A stretch of DNA of 63,189 nt from an uncultured Clostridia bacterium. Lineage in GTDB: Bacteria; Bacillota; Clostridia; TANB77; CAG-508. The first letter of the stretch is position 1. Each line of letters opens with the position of its first letter. The notes below the pieces were generated by a model, which was given only the letters and a program-made list of their open reading frames with translations, was not told the DNA's origin and did no database searches. Shown in pieces: positions 50,897 through 60,000 of this stretch. A program made the translations under genes and the position numbers. The stretch covers positions 1-63,189 of the forward strand of contig CAKPBB010000008.1 of assembly GCA_934140005.1 (NCBI GenBank). The letters run 5' to 3'.

Positions 50897-53800
50897 ATGA
50901 AAGTTTTATTTGCAGTAAGTAGTGAAGAAATTTCTGAAAAGATAATTAGAAGATATCAAAAAGAATATAAAGAAATATTATCTTATAAAAATGTTTATTA
51001 CTTCAACGCAATATTAAAAGAGATACAAAAAGATAAAACTTATGACAGAATTGTTATAAGCGAAGATTTAGAGCCTTTTGCAAATAATAATTATGACACA
51101 ATAGATAAATTAATTTTTGATCGATTAGATAGTATTAGCGATGAAGCACATGATATGCAAGGAAAAGAAACTGCTATCATTTTAATTTGTACAGAAAGAA
51201 GAACAAAGGGAAGTTCTATATTGTTAAAACTATTTGGTATTGGAATTTACAATGCCTTATTAGGAAATGATAGAAGTATGGAACAGGTTTGTAAATTAAT
51301 AAATAGACCTAGAGGAAAGAAAGAAGCTAAACAATATTATCAAATCGACACAGAAGAAGTTAATTATAAAGCAGAAAATGAAAATGAAGTTAGTGAAATA
51401 GAAATTCAAAATATACTAGCTCATTTTAAGAAATTAGGTAGAAATACGGAAAGATATTCTGAAAGCTTTAAAAGTATTGCATCACAATACAATGATGAGC
51501 AATTAAAAATAGTTGTTAATTGCTTACCTATGAATGTAAAAGCAGTATTGGAAGCTACTTCACCAAAATATCAAGAGCTAATGTCTGTTTCTGGAAATAT
51601 AAGACCAGAAGATGCAGCTAGTGTTGAAAAGAAAGTAAGGAATGCTGGATTAAGAATTGATAATATTTCAAGTGCCGAAAAAAATCAAATGAATGGTCCA
51701 ATTGTAATACCTTCAAATGTACGTACAAATAAAAATGCTAGAAGTGTAGTTACAAATCAAGAAAATAGAACTATACCAAAACCAATAGTTCCAACAATGA
51801 ATGTAAGAAATAATGAAACAGTACAACAAGAAAATAGAAGCATGGAACAATCTTCTATACAACAAGCTCCAAAACAAGTTGTTAGACCAAGAGTAGTACA
51901 ACCAACAATGAGAAGACCAGCAGAATCTGTTAGACCAGTACAAAATACTTATGAGCAAACAGTAACAAAGAATGTTCAAAATCAAACAAATTTACAAGAT
52001 AATACACAAGATATAGATTCAATTTTGCCAGGAATAGAGGATATGCAAGAAAAAGAAGAAATACAAGAAAAAAAAGGTAGAGGAAGACCTAGAAAAATAG
52101 TTACAGAAATAACTGAAGAAAAACCAAAAGGAAAAAGAGGAAGACCTAGAAAAGTTATTGAAGACCAAGAAGATAGCTTACCAGTAGTAGAAGACGAAAG
52201 TTCTATTTTGCCAGGATTAGAAGATGATTCTTTATCAATGATAGATGACAGTATTTTACCAGGAACTCAAAATGTAAATACACAAGAAGATGATATATCA
52301 AGTTTATTACCAGGTTTTGAAGATGTTGAAGAACAAGATGATGTGTCTGATTTATTACCAGGACTTGAAGATGATACAAAGGAAACTAATCTACAAAATA
52401 ATACAGTACAAAAACAAGTTAGTCCAGTTAAAGTATCAAATGTTCAAAAAAATACTATTAAACAACCAGAAAAAGCAAAAATTCAACCAATAGGTGCTAA
52501 TGATGATATTTCTAGTTTGTTACCAGAAACAAATTTTGATGATGAAGAAGAATATACAGACGAAGTTATGCTTCCAGGTTTAGATGAATTAGATGATATC
52601 GATGATGTACAAGATGATAGTAGTTTAGGAAATAATGAAAATATAATTTCAAATACAAATAATACTGTTGATGAAACAACAGAATATGAAGACTTTGATG
52701 ATGGATTGCTACCTGGTTTAGATGGATTTGAAGAAGACGAAGAAACAGATGAAACACTTTTACCTGGAATGGGATTTGAGGATGAAGAACCTGTTGTTAG
52801 TCAACCAGTACAACAGCAACAAGTACAAAATAATGTACCTCGTAGACCTCTTCATTCATACACAGTAAGAAGTGGTGGTTTACGTCAAAAAAATATATTA
52901 CCATCTAAAAATGCAGATGCTAATATAAATAACGATTCTAAATTCGAAAGTGATTTTGAACCAAGTTATAATGATGTTCATACAGAAAATGTAAATAACC
53001 AAAATACATATACACCAAATAATTATGTTCAAGAAGAAACAAACAATTATAATAATGAATATTCTAATAATTATGGTTCAGTAGATAGCTTAAAACCAAA
53101 AGTTGATTATTCAATGTCAAGTTTGAATAGTCTATTAACACAAGATAAGAAAATAGTCACATTTATAGGAACAACTAAAAATGGAACTTCTTTCTTAGTT
53201 AATAATATTGCTGCGATATTCTCTTCACTTGGAATTAATACAGCTATATTAGATATGACAAAAAATAGAAATTCATATTATATTTATACAAAGAATGAGG
53301 AAGAACTTAGAAAAATTGCATATAATTCAATGGAAAAATTAGAGCAAGGATATGCAGAAGGAATCAAGGTAGATAAAAATTTAACTGTATATACAGCATT
53401 ACCAAATGATGGAAAAGTATATACAAATGCAGAAGCTATTTTATCAACTTTAGTTCAAAATCATTCAGTGGTATTAATTGATTGCGATTTTGATACAGAT
53501 CCAGCATATTTTGCAAGTTGTCAGGAAATATACCTTGTACAATCTTTAGATATTTTAACAATTCAACCTTTAACAGCATTTTTAAGAGATTTAAAAACTA
53601 AAGGAGTATTAGAGCCTGAAAAAGTTAGAGTTGTAATTAATAAAGATATGAAAGTAGGTAATTTAACTAATAAAGTAATTATTGCCGGAATGTCTTTCTA
53701 CAATGATCCAGCAATGTCATTTATGACTGAATTATTCAATAAAGATATGGTAAAATATTGTGTAATACCATTTGATGAGAAAGCATATTCAAAATATTTG

Positions 53801-54001
53801 GAAGCTATGGTAGAATGTAAAGTTTCATATAGTAGTTATCCATCAAACTTTATAAATAAATTAAAAACACTTGGAGATATGGTATATCCATTAACAAGTA
53901 AACAAGCTTATGGAAAACAAACAAATAATACAGCTAAAGCAAATAATAATTTCTCAAATAGTATGAATAGTACATTAAATAAAATGAGAAAGAAATATTA
54001 A
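50897..54001 (+). CDS. CpaE/MinD-like protein with AT-hooks and repeated LPG motifs
   Basis: At 1034 residues this is three parts. Residues ~1-240 form a receiver-like/globular start (MKVLFAVSSEEISEKIIRRY). Residues ~240-740 are a disordered acidic linker with two AT-hook cores (GRGRPRK and KRGRPRK, ~395-420) and at least eight short motifs of the form LLPGLED/ILPGIED/LLPGFED. Residues ~750-1034 are a MinD/CpaE-type P-loop fold in which Walker A reads FIGTTKNGTSFLVNN, without the normal GK(S/T). It is probably non-hydrolytic and scaffold-like, touching AT-rich DNA. Its operon includes a small pilin-like membrane protein and a GAF/GGDEF protein. Confidence 0.7.
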   Translation: MKVLFAVSSEEISEKIIRRYQKEYKEILSYKNVYYFNAILKEIQKDKTYDRIVISEDLEPFANNNYDTIDKLIFDRLDSISDEAHDMQGKETAIILICTERRTKGSSILLKLFGIGIYNALLGNDRSMEQVCKLINRPRGKKEAKQYYQIDTEEVNYKAENENEVSEIEIQNILAHFKKLGRNTERYSESFKSIASQYNDEQLKIVVNCLPMNVKAVLEATSPKYQELMSVSGNIRPEDAASVEKKVRNAGLRIDNISSAEKNQMNGPIVIPSNVRTNKNARSVVTNQENRTIPKPIVPTMNVRNNETVQQENRSMEQSSIQQAPKQVVRPRVVQPTMRRPAESVRPVQNTYEQTVTKNVQNQTNLQDNTQDIDSILPGIEDMQEKEEIQEKKGRGRPRKIVTEITEEKPKGKRGRPRKVIEDQEDSLPVVEDESSILPGLEDDSLSMIDDSILPGTQNVNTQEDDISSLLPGFEDVEEQDDVSDLLPGLEDDTKETNLQNNTVQKQVSPVKVSNVQKNTIKQPEKAKIQPIGANDDISSLLPETNFDDEEEYTDEVMLPGLDELDDIDDVQDDSSLGNNENIISNTNNTVDETTEYEDFDDGLLPGLDGFEEDEETDETLLPGMGFEDEEPVVSQPVQQQQVQNNVPRRPLHSYTVRSGGLRQKNILPSKNADANINNDSKFESDFEPSYNDVHTENVNNQNTYTPNNYVQEETNNYNNEYSNNYGSVDSLKPKVDYSMSSLNSLLTQDKKIVTFIGTTKNGTSFLVNNIAAIFSSLGINTAILDMTKNRNSYYIYTKNEEELRKIAYNSMEKLEQGYAEGIKVDKNLTVYTALPNDGKVYTNAEAILSTLVQNHSVVLIDCDFDTDPAYFASCQEIYLVQSLDILTIQPLTAFLRDLKTKGVLEPEKVRVVINKDMKVGNLTNKVIIAGMSFYNDPAMSFMTELFNKDMVKYCVIPFDEKAYSKYLEAMVECKVSYSSYPSNFINKLKTLGDMVYPLTSKQAYGKQTNNTAKANNNFSNSMNSTLNKMRKKY

Positions 54002-54033
54002 TAGAAATAATTTTTATAATAGAGGTGAATACT

Positions 54034-55170
54034 TTGGTAATTTTAGTAATAGGCGTTTTAGTATTGGCAATAATATTTCTAGTTGTATATAATATACAAG
54101 TACAGAAAAAAATTGAAGAATACAAAAATCTAGATGAAAGACGAAGCAAGTTGTCTGTTATTCAAGATTTTTTAAATATTGCTGGAGAAGCTGAAACTGT
54201 TGATGAAAAATTAAATAAAATAAATGAAATAGTAATAGATAAATACAATATTAAGTATTCAACTCTAGTTGTATTTGATGGTGCAGAATATGTAGTAAAA
54301 GCATCAAATGTTGATAAGATGCATTATGATACATTATCAAATTTACATACAGAAGAAATCTTTAAAGATAGTGTTACAACAGCAACACCAAAGTATATTA
54401 CAATTGAAAATGAAAATGAAAAATTACCTTATCAGAAAACTGAAATGGGTAGAGCTAAGTCAGCAATGTTTTTTCCATTATATATAGACAATATTTATAT
54501 AGGATATTGGGTAATGGAAAGTGGAAAGATGCATGCATTTGATGATATGGATACAACAGTTATTGAAGTGGTAAAAGATAATATAATTTCAGTATTAAGA
54601 ACAACAGCTTATCAAGATACTATTGAAAATATAGATAGAATTGATAAGTTTACAGGATTACATTCGGCTGAATATTTATATGGAAAAGCAAAGTATACAA
54701 TTGACCAATATCCTACATCAGCAGTTTGTATGTTTAGAATTGCTAATATAGAAGAAATTAATGAAAATGCAGGAAGATTAATAGGAAATGATATAATTAC
54801 AGAAGTTAGCAACATAGTAAAAGCTAGAATGTCTTCACAATATGTGTTTGTACGTTATATGGGACCAAAATTTGTAGTTGTATTTTCTGGAGTTGAAGAA
54901 GATAGTTTGGAAGAATTTATAAAAGATGTAAAAGCTGAAATAGAGGATTTGCAAATAATAGAAGAACCAGAGGAAATTGAGTCAATACATACAATAAAAG
55001 GTAAAAAAGTTCGTATCAAGGAAACAACTGAAAGAAAAGAAGCATCTCCAAAAATAAATTTTGTTATATCAACATATTATAAAGGAACTGGATTAGAAAA
55101 ATTAACAAAGAAATTAGAAGAATATATAGATTCTGCAGATAAAGCAGAAAATCAAATAAATTATATTTAG
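54034..55170 (+). CDS. Membrane-anchored GAF plus degenerate GGDEF protein
   Basis: TTG 54034 is spaced eight bases from AGAGGTG; the GTG at 54025 lies inside that site. The 378 residues comprise one N-terminal helix (~2-22), a GAF domain (~50-185: STLVVFDGAEYVVKASNVDK, SAMFFPLYIDNIYIGYWVME), then a GGDEF-like domain (~190-365: IDKFTGLHSAEYLYGKAKY, VRYMGPKFVVVFSG). The GGDEF signature is MGPKF, so cyclic-di-GMP synthesis is unlikely. It may still bind nucleotide or a partner. It follows the CpaE-like gene and precedes ireB by 13 bases. Confidence 0.8.
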   Translation: MVILVIGVLVLAIIFLVVYNIQVQKKIEEYKNLDERRSKLSVIQDFLNIAGEAETVDEKLNKINEIVIDKYNIKYSTLVVFDGAEYVVKASNVDKMHYDTLSNLHTEEIFKDSVTTATPKYITIENENEKLPYQKTEMGRAKSAMFFPLYIDNIYIGYWVMESGKMHAFDDMDTTVIEVVKDNIISVLRTTAYQDTIENIDRIDKFTGLHSAEYLYGKAKYTIDQYPTSAVCMFRIANIEEINENAGRLIGNDIITEVSNIVKARMSSQYVFVRYMGPKFVVVFSGVEEDSLEEFIKDVKAEIEDLQIIEEPEEIESIHTIKGKKVRIKETTERKEASPKINFVISTYYKGTGLEKLTKKLEEYIDSADKAENQINYI

Positions 55171-55183
55171 GAGGGGATAAAGT

Positions 55184-55438
55184 ATGGCAGTAGATAAAAC
55201 TTTAAGTTTTAAAGTTGAAAAGGATAAAAGTGTAAGAGCTAAGGAAATACTTAAACAAGTATATCAAGCATTAGTAGAGAAAGGATATAATCCAATCAAC
55301 CAAATTGTAGGATATATCTTGTCTGGAGACCCAACCTATATTACAAGTCATAATGATGCGAGAAATTTAATTCGTTTAATTGAAAGAGACGAATTATTGG
55401 AAAAAATGGTAAAATATTATATAGGACTAGAAGAATAG
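55184..55438 (+). CDS. ireB: IreB family regulatory phosphoprotein
   Basis: The 84-residue protein has the strict UPF0297/IreB layout: MAVDKTLSFKVEKDKSVRAK, then GYNPINQIVGYILSGDPTYI and THNDARNLIRLIERDELL. In Enterococcus, IreB is phosphorylated by the kinase IreK and affects cephalosporin tolerance. A threonine at position 5-7 fits the known modification site region. The stop is one base before ruvX. Confidence 0.95.
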   Translation: MAVDKTLSFKVEKDKSVRAKEILKQVYQALVEKGYNPINQIVGYILSGDPTYITSHNDARNLIRLIERDELLEKMVKYYIGLEE

Positions 55439-55439
55439 T

Positions 55440-55856
55440 ATGAGAACATTAGGAATTGATTATGGTGACGCAAGAGTTGGGATTGCAATAACAGATGCTT
55501 TAGGTATAACAGCACAAGGATTAGAAACAATTCATTCAAATGGAAATGACAAAGTAGTGTTAAGAAAATTAGATGAAATATTTTCAGAGTATGAAGTTGA
55601 TACTATTGTTGTTGGTATGCCTTATAATATGGATGGTACAAAAACATTTAGAGCAGAAGCAACAGAAAAGTTTATTCATAAATTGAAATGTAAATACAAT
55701 AAAATGAAAATTGAAACAATGGATGAAAGACTTACTACTGTTGCAGCACATAAAACAATGAATTTTTTAGATATAAACAAATCTAAAAAAAGAGGAATTG
55801 TAGATACTATTTCTGCTGTATATATATTAGAAATGTATATGAATAAGAATAAATAG
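55440..55856 (+). CDS. ruvX: Holliday junction resolvase-like RuvX (YqgF)
   Basis: The 138-residue RNase H-fold protein has GIDYGDARVGIAITD at the start, VVGMPYNMDGTKTFRAEATE in the middle, and DERLTTVAAHKTM and RGIVDTISAVYILEMY later. YqgF proteins act in 16S rRNA 5' maturation or as junction resolvases. The ireB-ruvX-DUF1292 order is widely kept in Firmicutes. Confidence 0.95.
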   Translation: MRTLGIDYGDARVGIAITDALGITAQGLETIHSNGNDKVVLRKLDEIFSEYEVDTIVVGMPYNMDGTKTFRAEATEKFIHKLKCKYNKMKIETMDERLTTVAAHKTMNFLDINKSKKRGIVDTISAVYILEMYMNKNK

Positions 55857-55987
55857 CATTATCTATAATATATTGTTTTAACCAAAAATATTATGAAAAT
55901 CAAAAAAAGTATTGAAAAATTTTAAAGTATAGTATAAGATGTAAAAAAATAGTAGAAGCTACTATTTAAAATGAAAGGAGATAAGAA

Positions 55988-56308
55988 ATGGATAACGAAA
56001 ATATGAATCAAGGATATGATGAAGATAGCAACATTATATATTTAAATGATGAAAATGGTAATGATGTTAAATTCGAATTTTTAGATTTAATAGAATATGA
56101 ATCAGAACAATATGTTGTTTTATTACCTGCAGAAGATAATGAAGAAGACAATGGTGAAGTTGTTATTCTAAAATTAGAAGATTCAGAATCAGAAGATGAA
56201 GAATCTTATGTAAGTGTTGACGATGAAGAAACTTTAAATGCAGTTTTTGAAATATTTAAAGAGAAATTTAAAGATGAATTTAATTTTGATGATGCTGATG
56301 CTGAATAA
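55988..56308 (+). CDS. DUF1292 family protein (YrzB-like)
   Basis: The 106-residue very acidic protein has the DUF1292 pattern: IYLNDENGNDVKFEFLDLIE, then YVVLLPAEDNEED and VILKLEDSESEDEESYVSVD. Such proteins follow ruvX in many Firmicutes; their function is not established. AAAGGAG precedes the ATG. A good terminator ends this block. Confidence 0.92.
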   Translation: MDNENMNQGYDEDSNIIYLNDENGNDVKFEFLDLIEYESEQYVVLLPAEDNEEDNGEVVILKLEDSESEDEESYVSVDDEETLNAVFEIFKEKFKDEFNFDDADAE

Positions 56309-56329
56309 TATAATAATTAAATTTAGTTA

Positions 56330-56371
56330 ATAGATGACAATTCAATTTTGAGTTGTCATCTATTGTTTTTT
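56330..56371 (+). terminator. Terminator after the DUF1292 gene
   Basis: TAGATGACAA / TTGTCATCTA stem followed by TTGTTTTTTGG. Confidence 0.88.
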
Positions 56372-56448
56372 GGGAAAAGTTTTATAAAAATATTTAAAAA
56401 AAACATAGTATATGATAAGATATATGATATTAATTGGAGGTATACGAT

Positions 56449-56916
56449 ATGAGTTTATTTAGTTATTTAATTACAATTTTTAGTGTAATGTTTTGGTTTT
56501 TTAGAGCAATAGTTTGTCTAATGGCATCTATGAGCAGAAGTTTTGTTTGCCAACCAATGAACTTAAATATAGAAATAGGTGTGTTATTTGCTACATTACC
56601 ATGTATGTTTTTGATTTTTAAAAGAAATATAATAGGTGCAACTGTTTACTTTGGTATATATGGTGCATATTTTGGAACAGCAATATATAATTATATATCT
56701 ATGATTCAAGAAGCAGGAAATGGACTAGTAGTTGATTTGAATTTATTGGTTAATGTCTTAGGAATAGTAATAGCTACTTTGACATTTTTAGATATTTTAT
56801 TAAATAAAAATAGAAGAAATTTTGGATTAGATCAAAAGACAAATTGGTTTTACAACAATGAAAAATATGAGAGAGAACTTGACTCAAGGGCAGACAAAAA
56901 TCAATATAAATTATAA
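56449..56916 (+). CDS. Small polytopic membrane protein
   Basis: ATG 56449 follows TGGAGG by eight bases; the upstream ATG has no site. The 155-residue protein has four hydrophobic segments (LITIFSVMFWFFRAIVCL, IGVLFATLPCMFLIF, TVYFGIYGAYFGTAIYN and LLVNVLGIVIATLTFLDILL) and a charged C-terminal tail (KYERELDSRADKNQYKL). No family recognised. It stands alone before the large AAA+/protease gene, 133 bases away. Confidence 0.7.
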   Translation: MSLFSYLITIFSVMFWFFRAIVCLMASMSRSFVCQPMNLNIEIGVLFATLPCMFLIFKRNIIGATVYFGIYGAYFGTAIYNYISMIQEAGNGLVVDLNLLVNVLGIVIATLTFLDILLNKNRRNFGLDQKTNWFYNNEKYERELDSRADKNQYKL

Positions 56917-57049
56917 TTTGATATGTAAAAAGAAAGTAGATTTTAGTATGTTAATCTTGTAACTTGTTATACTTATTTAAAAATATTGTTTATAAAGTAG
57001 TAAATTTGAAATTAGATTTTTAGTTGTAAAATAGAAGGGAATACAATAT

Positions 57050-60000
57050 ATGAATGAATATGCATTAAAAATATTGGAAATAATTGAAACAAAATGGAAG
57101 CAAAGAAATAAATTTAAAGATAATTGCAAGGTATTATTACCTAAAATAGTTTTTTTGAATAATATGTATTATTTAGCTTATCCAATAGTTATAGAAAGTG
57201 AAGATTTTAAATATGAATTAAAAGACTGGATATATCAAGAGTTGAAAAATCTAAGATTGCAGTTTTCTTTGAAAGACGAAAATGACTATATGGGAAAAAT
57301 AGATATCAACAAAGATACTATAAAAAATTTATTTTCAAATGAGATATTAGATAAATTTTCAGATTTATATAAGTATATTGCAACAATATTAACAAGCAAG
57401 AATAATAAAAAAATAGAAGATGATAAATTACAATTGTTAATAAATGAATATGATATAGGATTAGATGAAATTTCACAAAGATTAGTGTTGAAAATTTATA
57501 AAAAAGATGAATTAAAAGAAGAAAATGAAATTGATGAAACATCAAATAAAGTTGAAATTAGCAAACAAAAAAGTAAAATAAAAGAAATCGATGATAAATA
57601 TTCAAAAGAAACAAAGCAAATATTGGAAGATATTAAAGTTTTAGAAACCCTAGAAAAAGTTGATTATAATTTTGAGTGGAATTTAGTGAGTGGATTAAGA
57701 TTTGCTTCATTGGATTTTATTGAATTATGTATCACATTACTAAAAAAGGGTGAGTTTTCAGTAGAGCAGATTGTAGAAAATGATAGAAAAAAAATTAAAA
57801 TCTTGACTAAAATAGGGGTATTATGTAATACAAGATTTTCTGAAGAGAAAATGGATGATGTAATTTTAAAAGAAAAAATTGAAAAAGGTGAGTTTATAAG
57901 TATAGCAAAAGGTTCGTTTATTTCTGAACCTGAAGCCTATGAAAATTTTTTGTGTGTAAAATGTAAATTTAGTAAATGTCCTAAATTTTATGCAGGATAT
58001 ATCTTATATCTAAGAAACAAAGGTTTATTAGAAGATGTTTTAAAAGATAGAGAAGAATATAGAAGAAATACTTTTGAAAGTGATCTTTTTACAATTAAAT
58101 GGGAAGTAAAAGATGGTGTAAAGAAGATTCCTAAAAAAACTTTTGACATAGCTTTAACTTTACTTGAAAATGATATGGTATTTGTTAATCAAATAATTAA
58201 CCAAGATAAAAAGCTTTTATTTAGAATATTTTTACCTTTTTCTTGTAATACATATAAATTTATTTCAGATAGCATAGATGAAATATTAAAATATAAAAAT
58301 GTGCATCCTAATGATTGGAGATATGTAACAAGAGCAAATGATAAATTACTATATAAGTGTGACATTTGGAGCTGTGCAATGCCTTATTGCATATTTGACG
58401 TTGCAGGATATCTTTTTTATTTGAAAAAAACTGGACAATTAAATAAAATTGATGAAGATAGAAAATATTATGAAGAACATAAGGATGAAATTGAAAGAGA
58501 AGCGGAGCAAGAGCAAAAGGAACAATTACTCAAATTTGAAGAAGAATCAAAGCAAAAAAGGGAACGTGAAATTAAAAAAATATTAGAATACAAAAATAAG
58601 TCTGAAAATATTGAGCAATTAGTAGAAAAAATAAGCACTGAAAATGGATTACATATTACTATTGAAGGGGAAAGAGGTACTGGAAAAACAGAACTTGCAA
58701 ATAGAGTTTGTGAATTATTAAAAGCATATAATAAAATTGATAATAGTACACCAGAATATTTAAGCATTCATAATTTGGCTTTTAAAAATACATACGAATA
58801 TTTGGAAATGCCTAATACTACAACTTGGAATGTAAAAGAACTTTCAATTCATAATAAACATTTATATGTTTTAAGTGATATAAAAGAATTTATTGAAGAA
58901 TATAAACACGTAAAAAAAATGAATAATGTTAGTTACTTAGGATTAAAAAGAATTAACAGAGTAATAGACTTAATCACATCTTTATTTGATGAAAACTATA
59001 TTATTTTATGTTCAGATAGAAAATCAATTGATGAATTTTTAGCATTAGATTCGAAAATAAAATTTGTATATCAAAATAATAGATATGAGATTTCAAATTT
59101 ACCAATTGATATTTTATTTGACGTATATTGTCAAAACTTGAATAAAGATTTGATTTTAAAATTAAGAAATGATAAGGCTCTTAAAGAAAATGTAAAAAAT
59201 AAATTTATTGAATATGTGAGTATAAATGCAGAATTTTTCCCATTTCAAAATGAAGAATTAGCTAAATATTTGGCAAATTATAGCATAAGTAAAAAAGATT
59301 TTATTATGCCGGATAATATTTATAGAAGGGAAACTGTTGATGAGAGTTTAGATAAAATAATAGGATTAAATACTGTAAAGAAAAAAATTAAAGAATTTGA
59401 AAAATATGCATTATATACAGTAAAAGCTAAAAACTTAGGGCTAAAAATGAACAAATCAAATTTACACATGATATTTACTGGAAATCCTGGAACTGGAAAA
59501 ACAACTATAGCAAGAATTATGGCAAAAATGCTATATGATTTAGGCTTAGTATCTGAAAACAAATTGGTTGAAGTTGAAAGAAAAGATTTAGTCGCAAGTT
59601 ATATTGGACAAACTGCACCAAAGACAGCAGAAGTAGTTGAAAAAGCACTGGGAGGAGTATTATTTATTGATGAAGCATATACTTTAGCACAAGGGAATAA
59701 ATCTGGAAATGATTTTGGAGCAGAAGCAGTTGCAACTTTAATCAAAGCAATGGAAGACCATAAAGATGATTTAGTTGTTATATTTGCAGGATATAAAGAT
59801 GAAATGAAAACATTTTTGGATATAAATCCAGGAATAGCGTCAAGAATTGGATATACTTTTAATTTTGAAGATTATAATAGTGACGAATTACTAGAAATGT
59901 TTTTTATGAAAATGGATAATATGGGATATTCTTTAAAAGAGAATATAAATAAAGACTTGTCTAAAATTTTTGAATATTTTATTAAAAGAAAAAATTTTGG

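Noticed and set aside
40596..54001. Complete integrative conjugative element
   Set aside because: No integrase, relaxase or VirB4 gene, no tRNA and no terminal repeats; several clear core genes (HU, flippase, glucosaminidase) lie inside the span.
54025..54033. GTG at 54025 as start of the GAF/GGDEF gene
   Set aside because: It lies inside the AGAGGTG ribosome binding site itself; TTG at 54034 has normal spacing.
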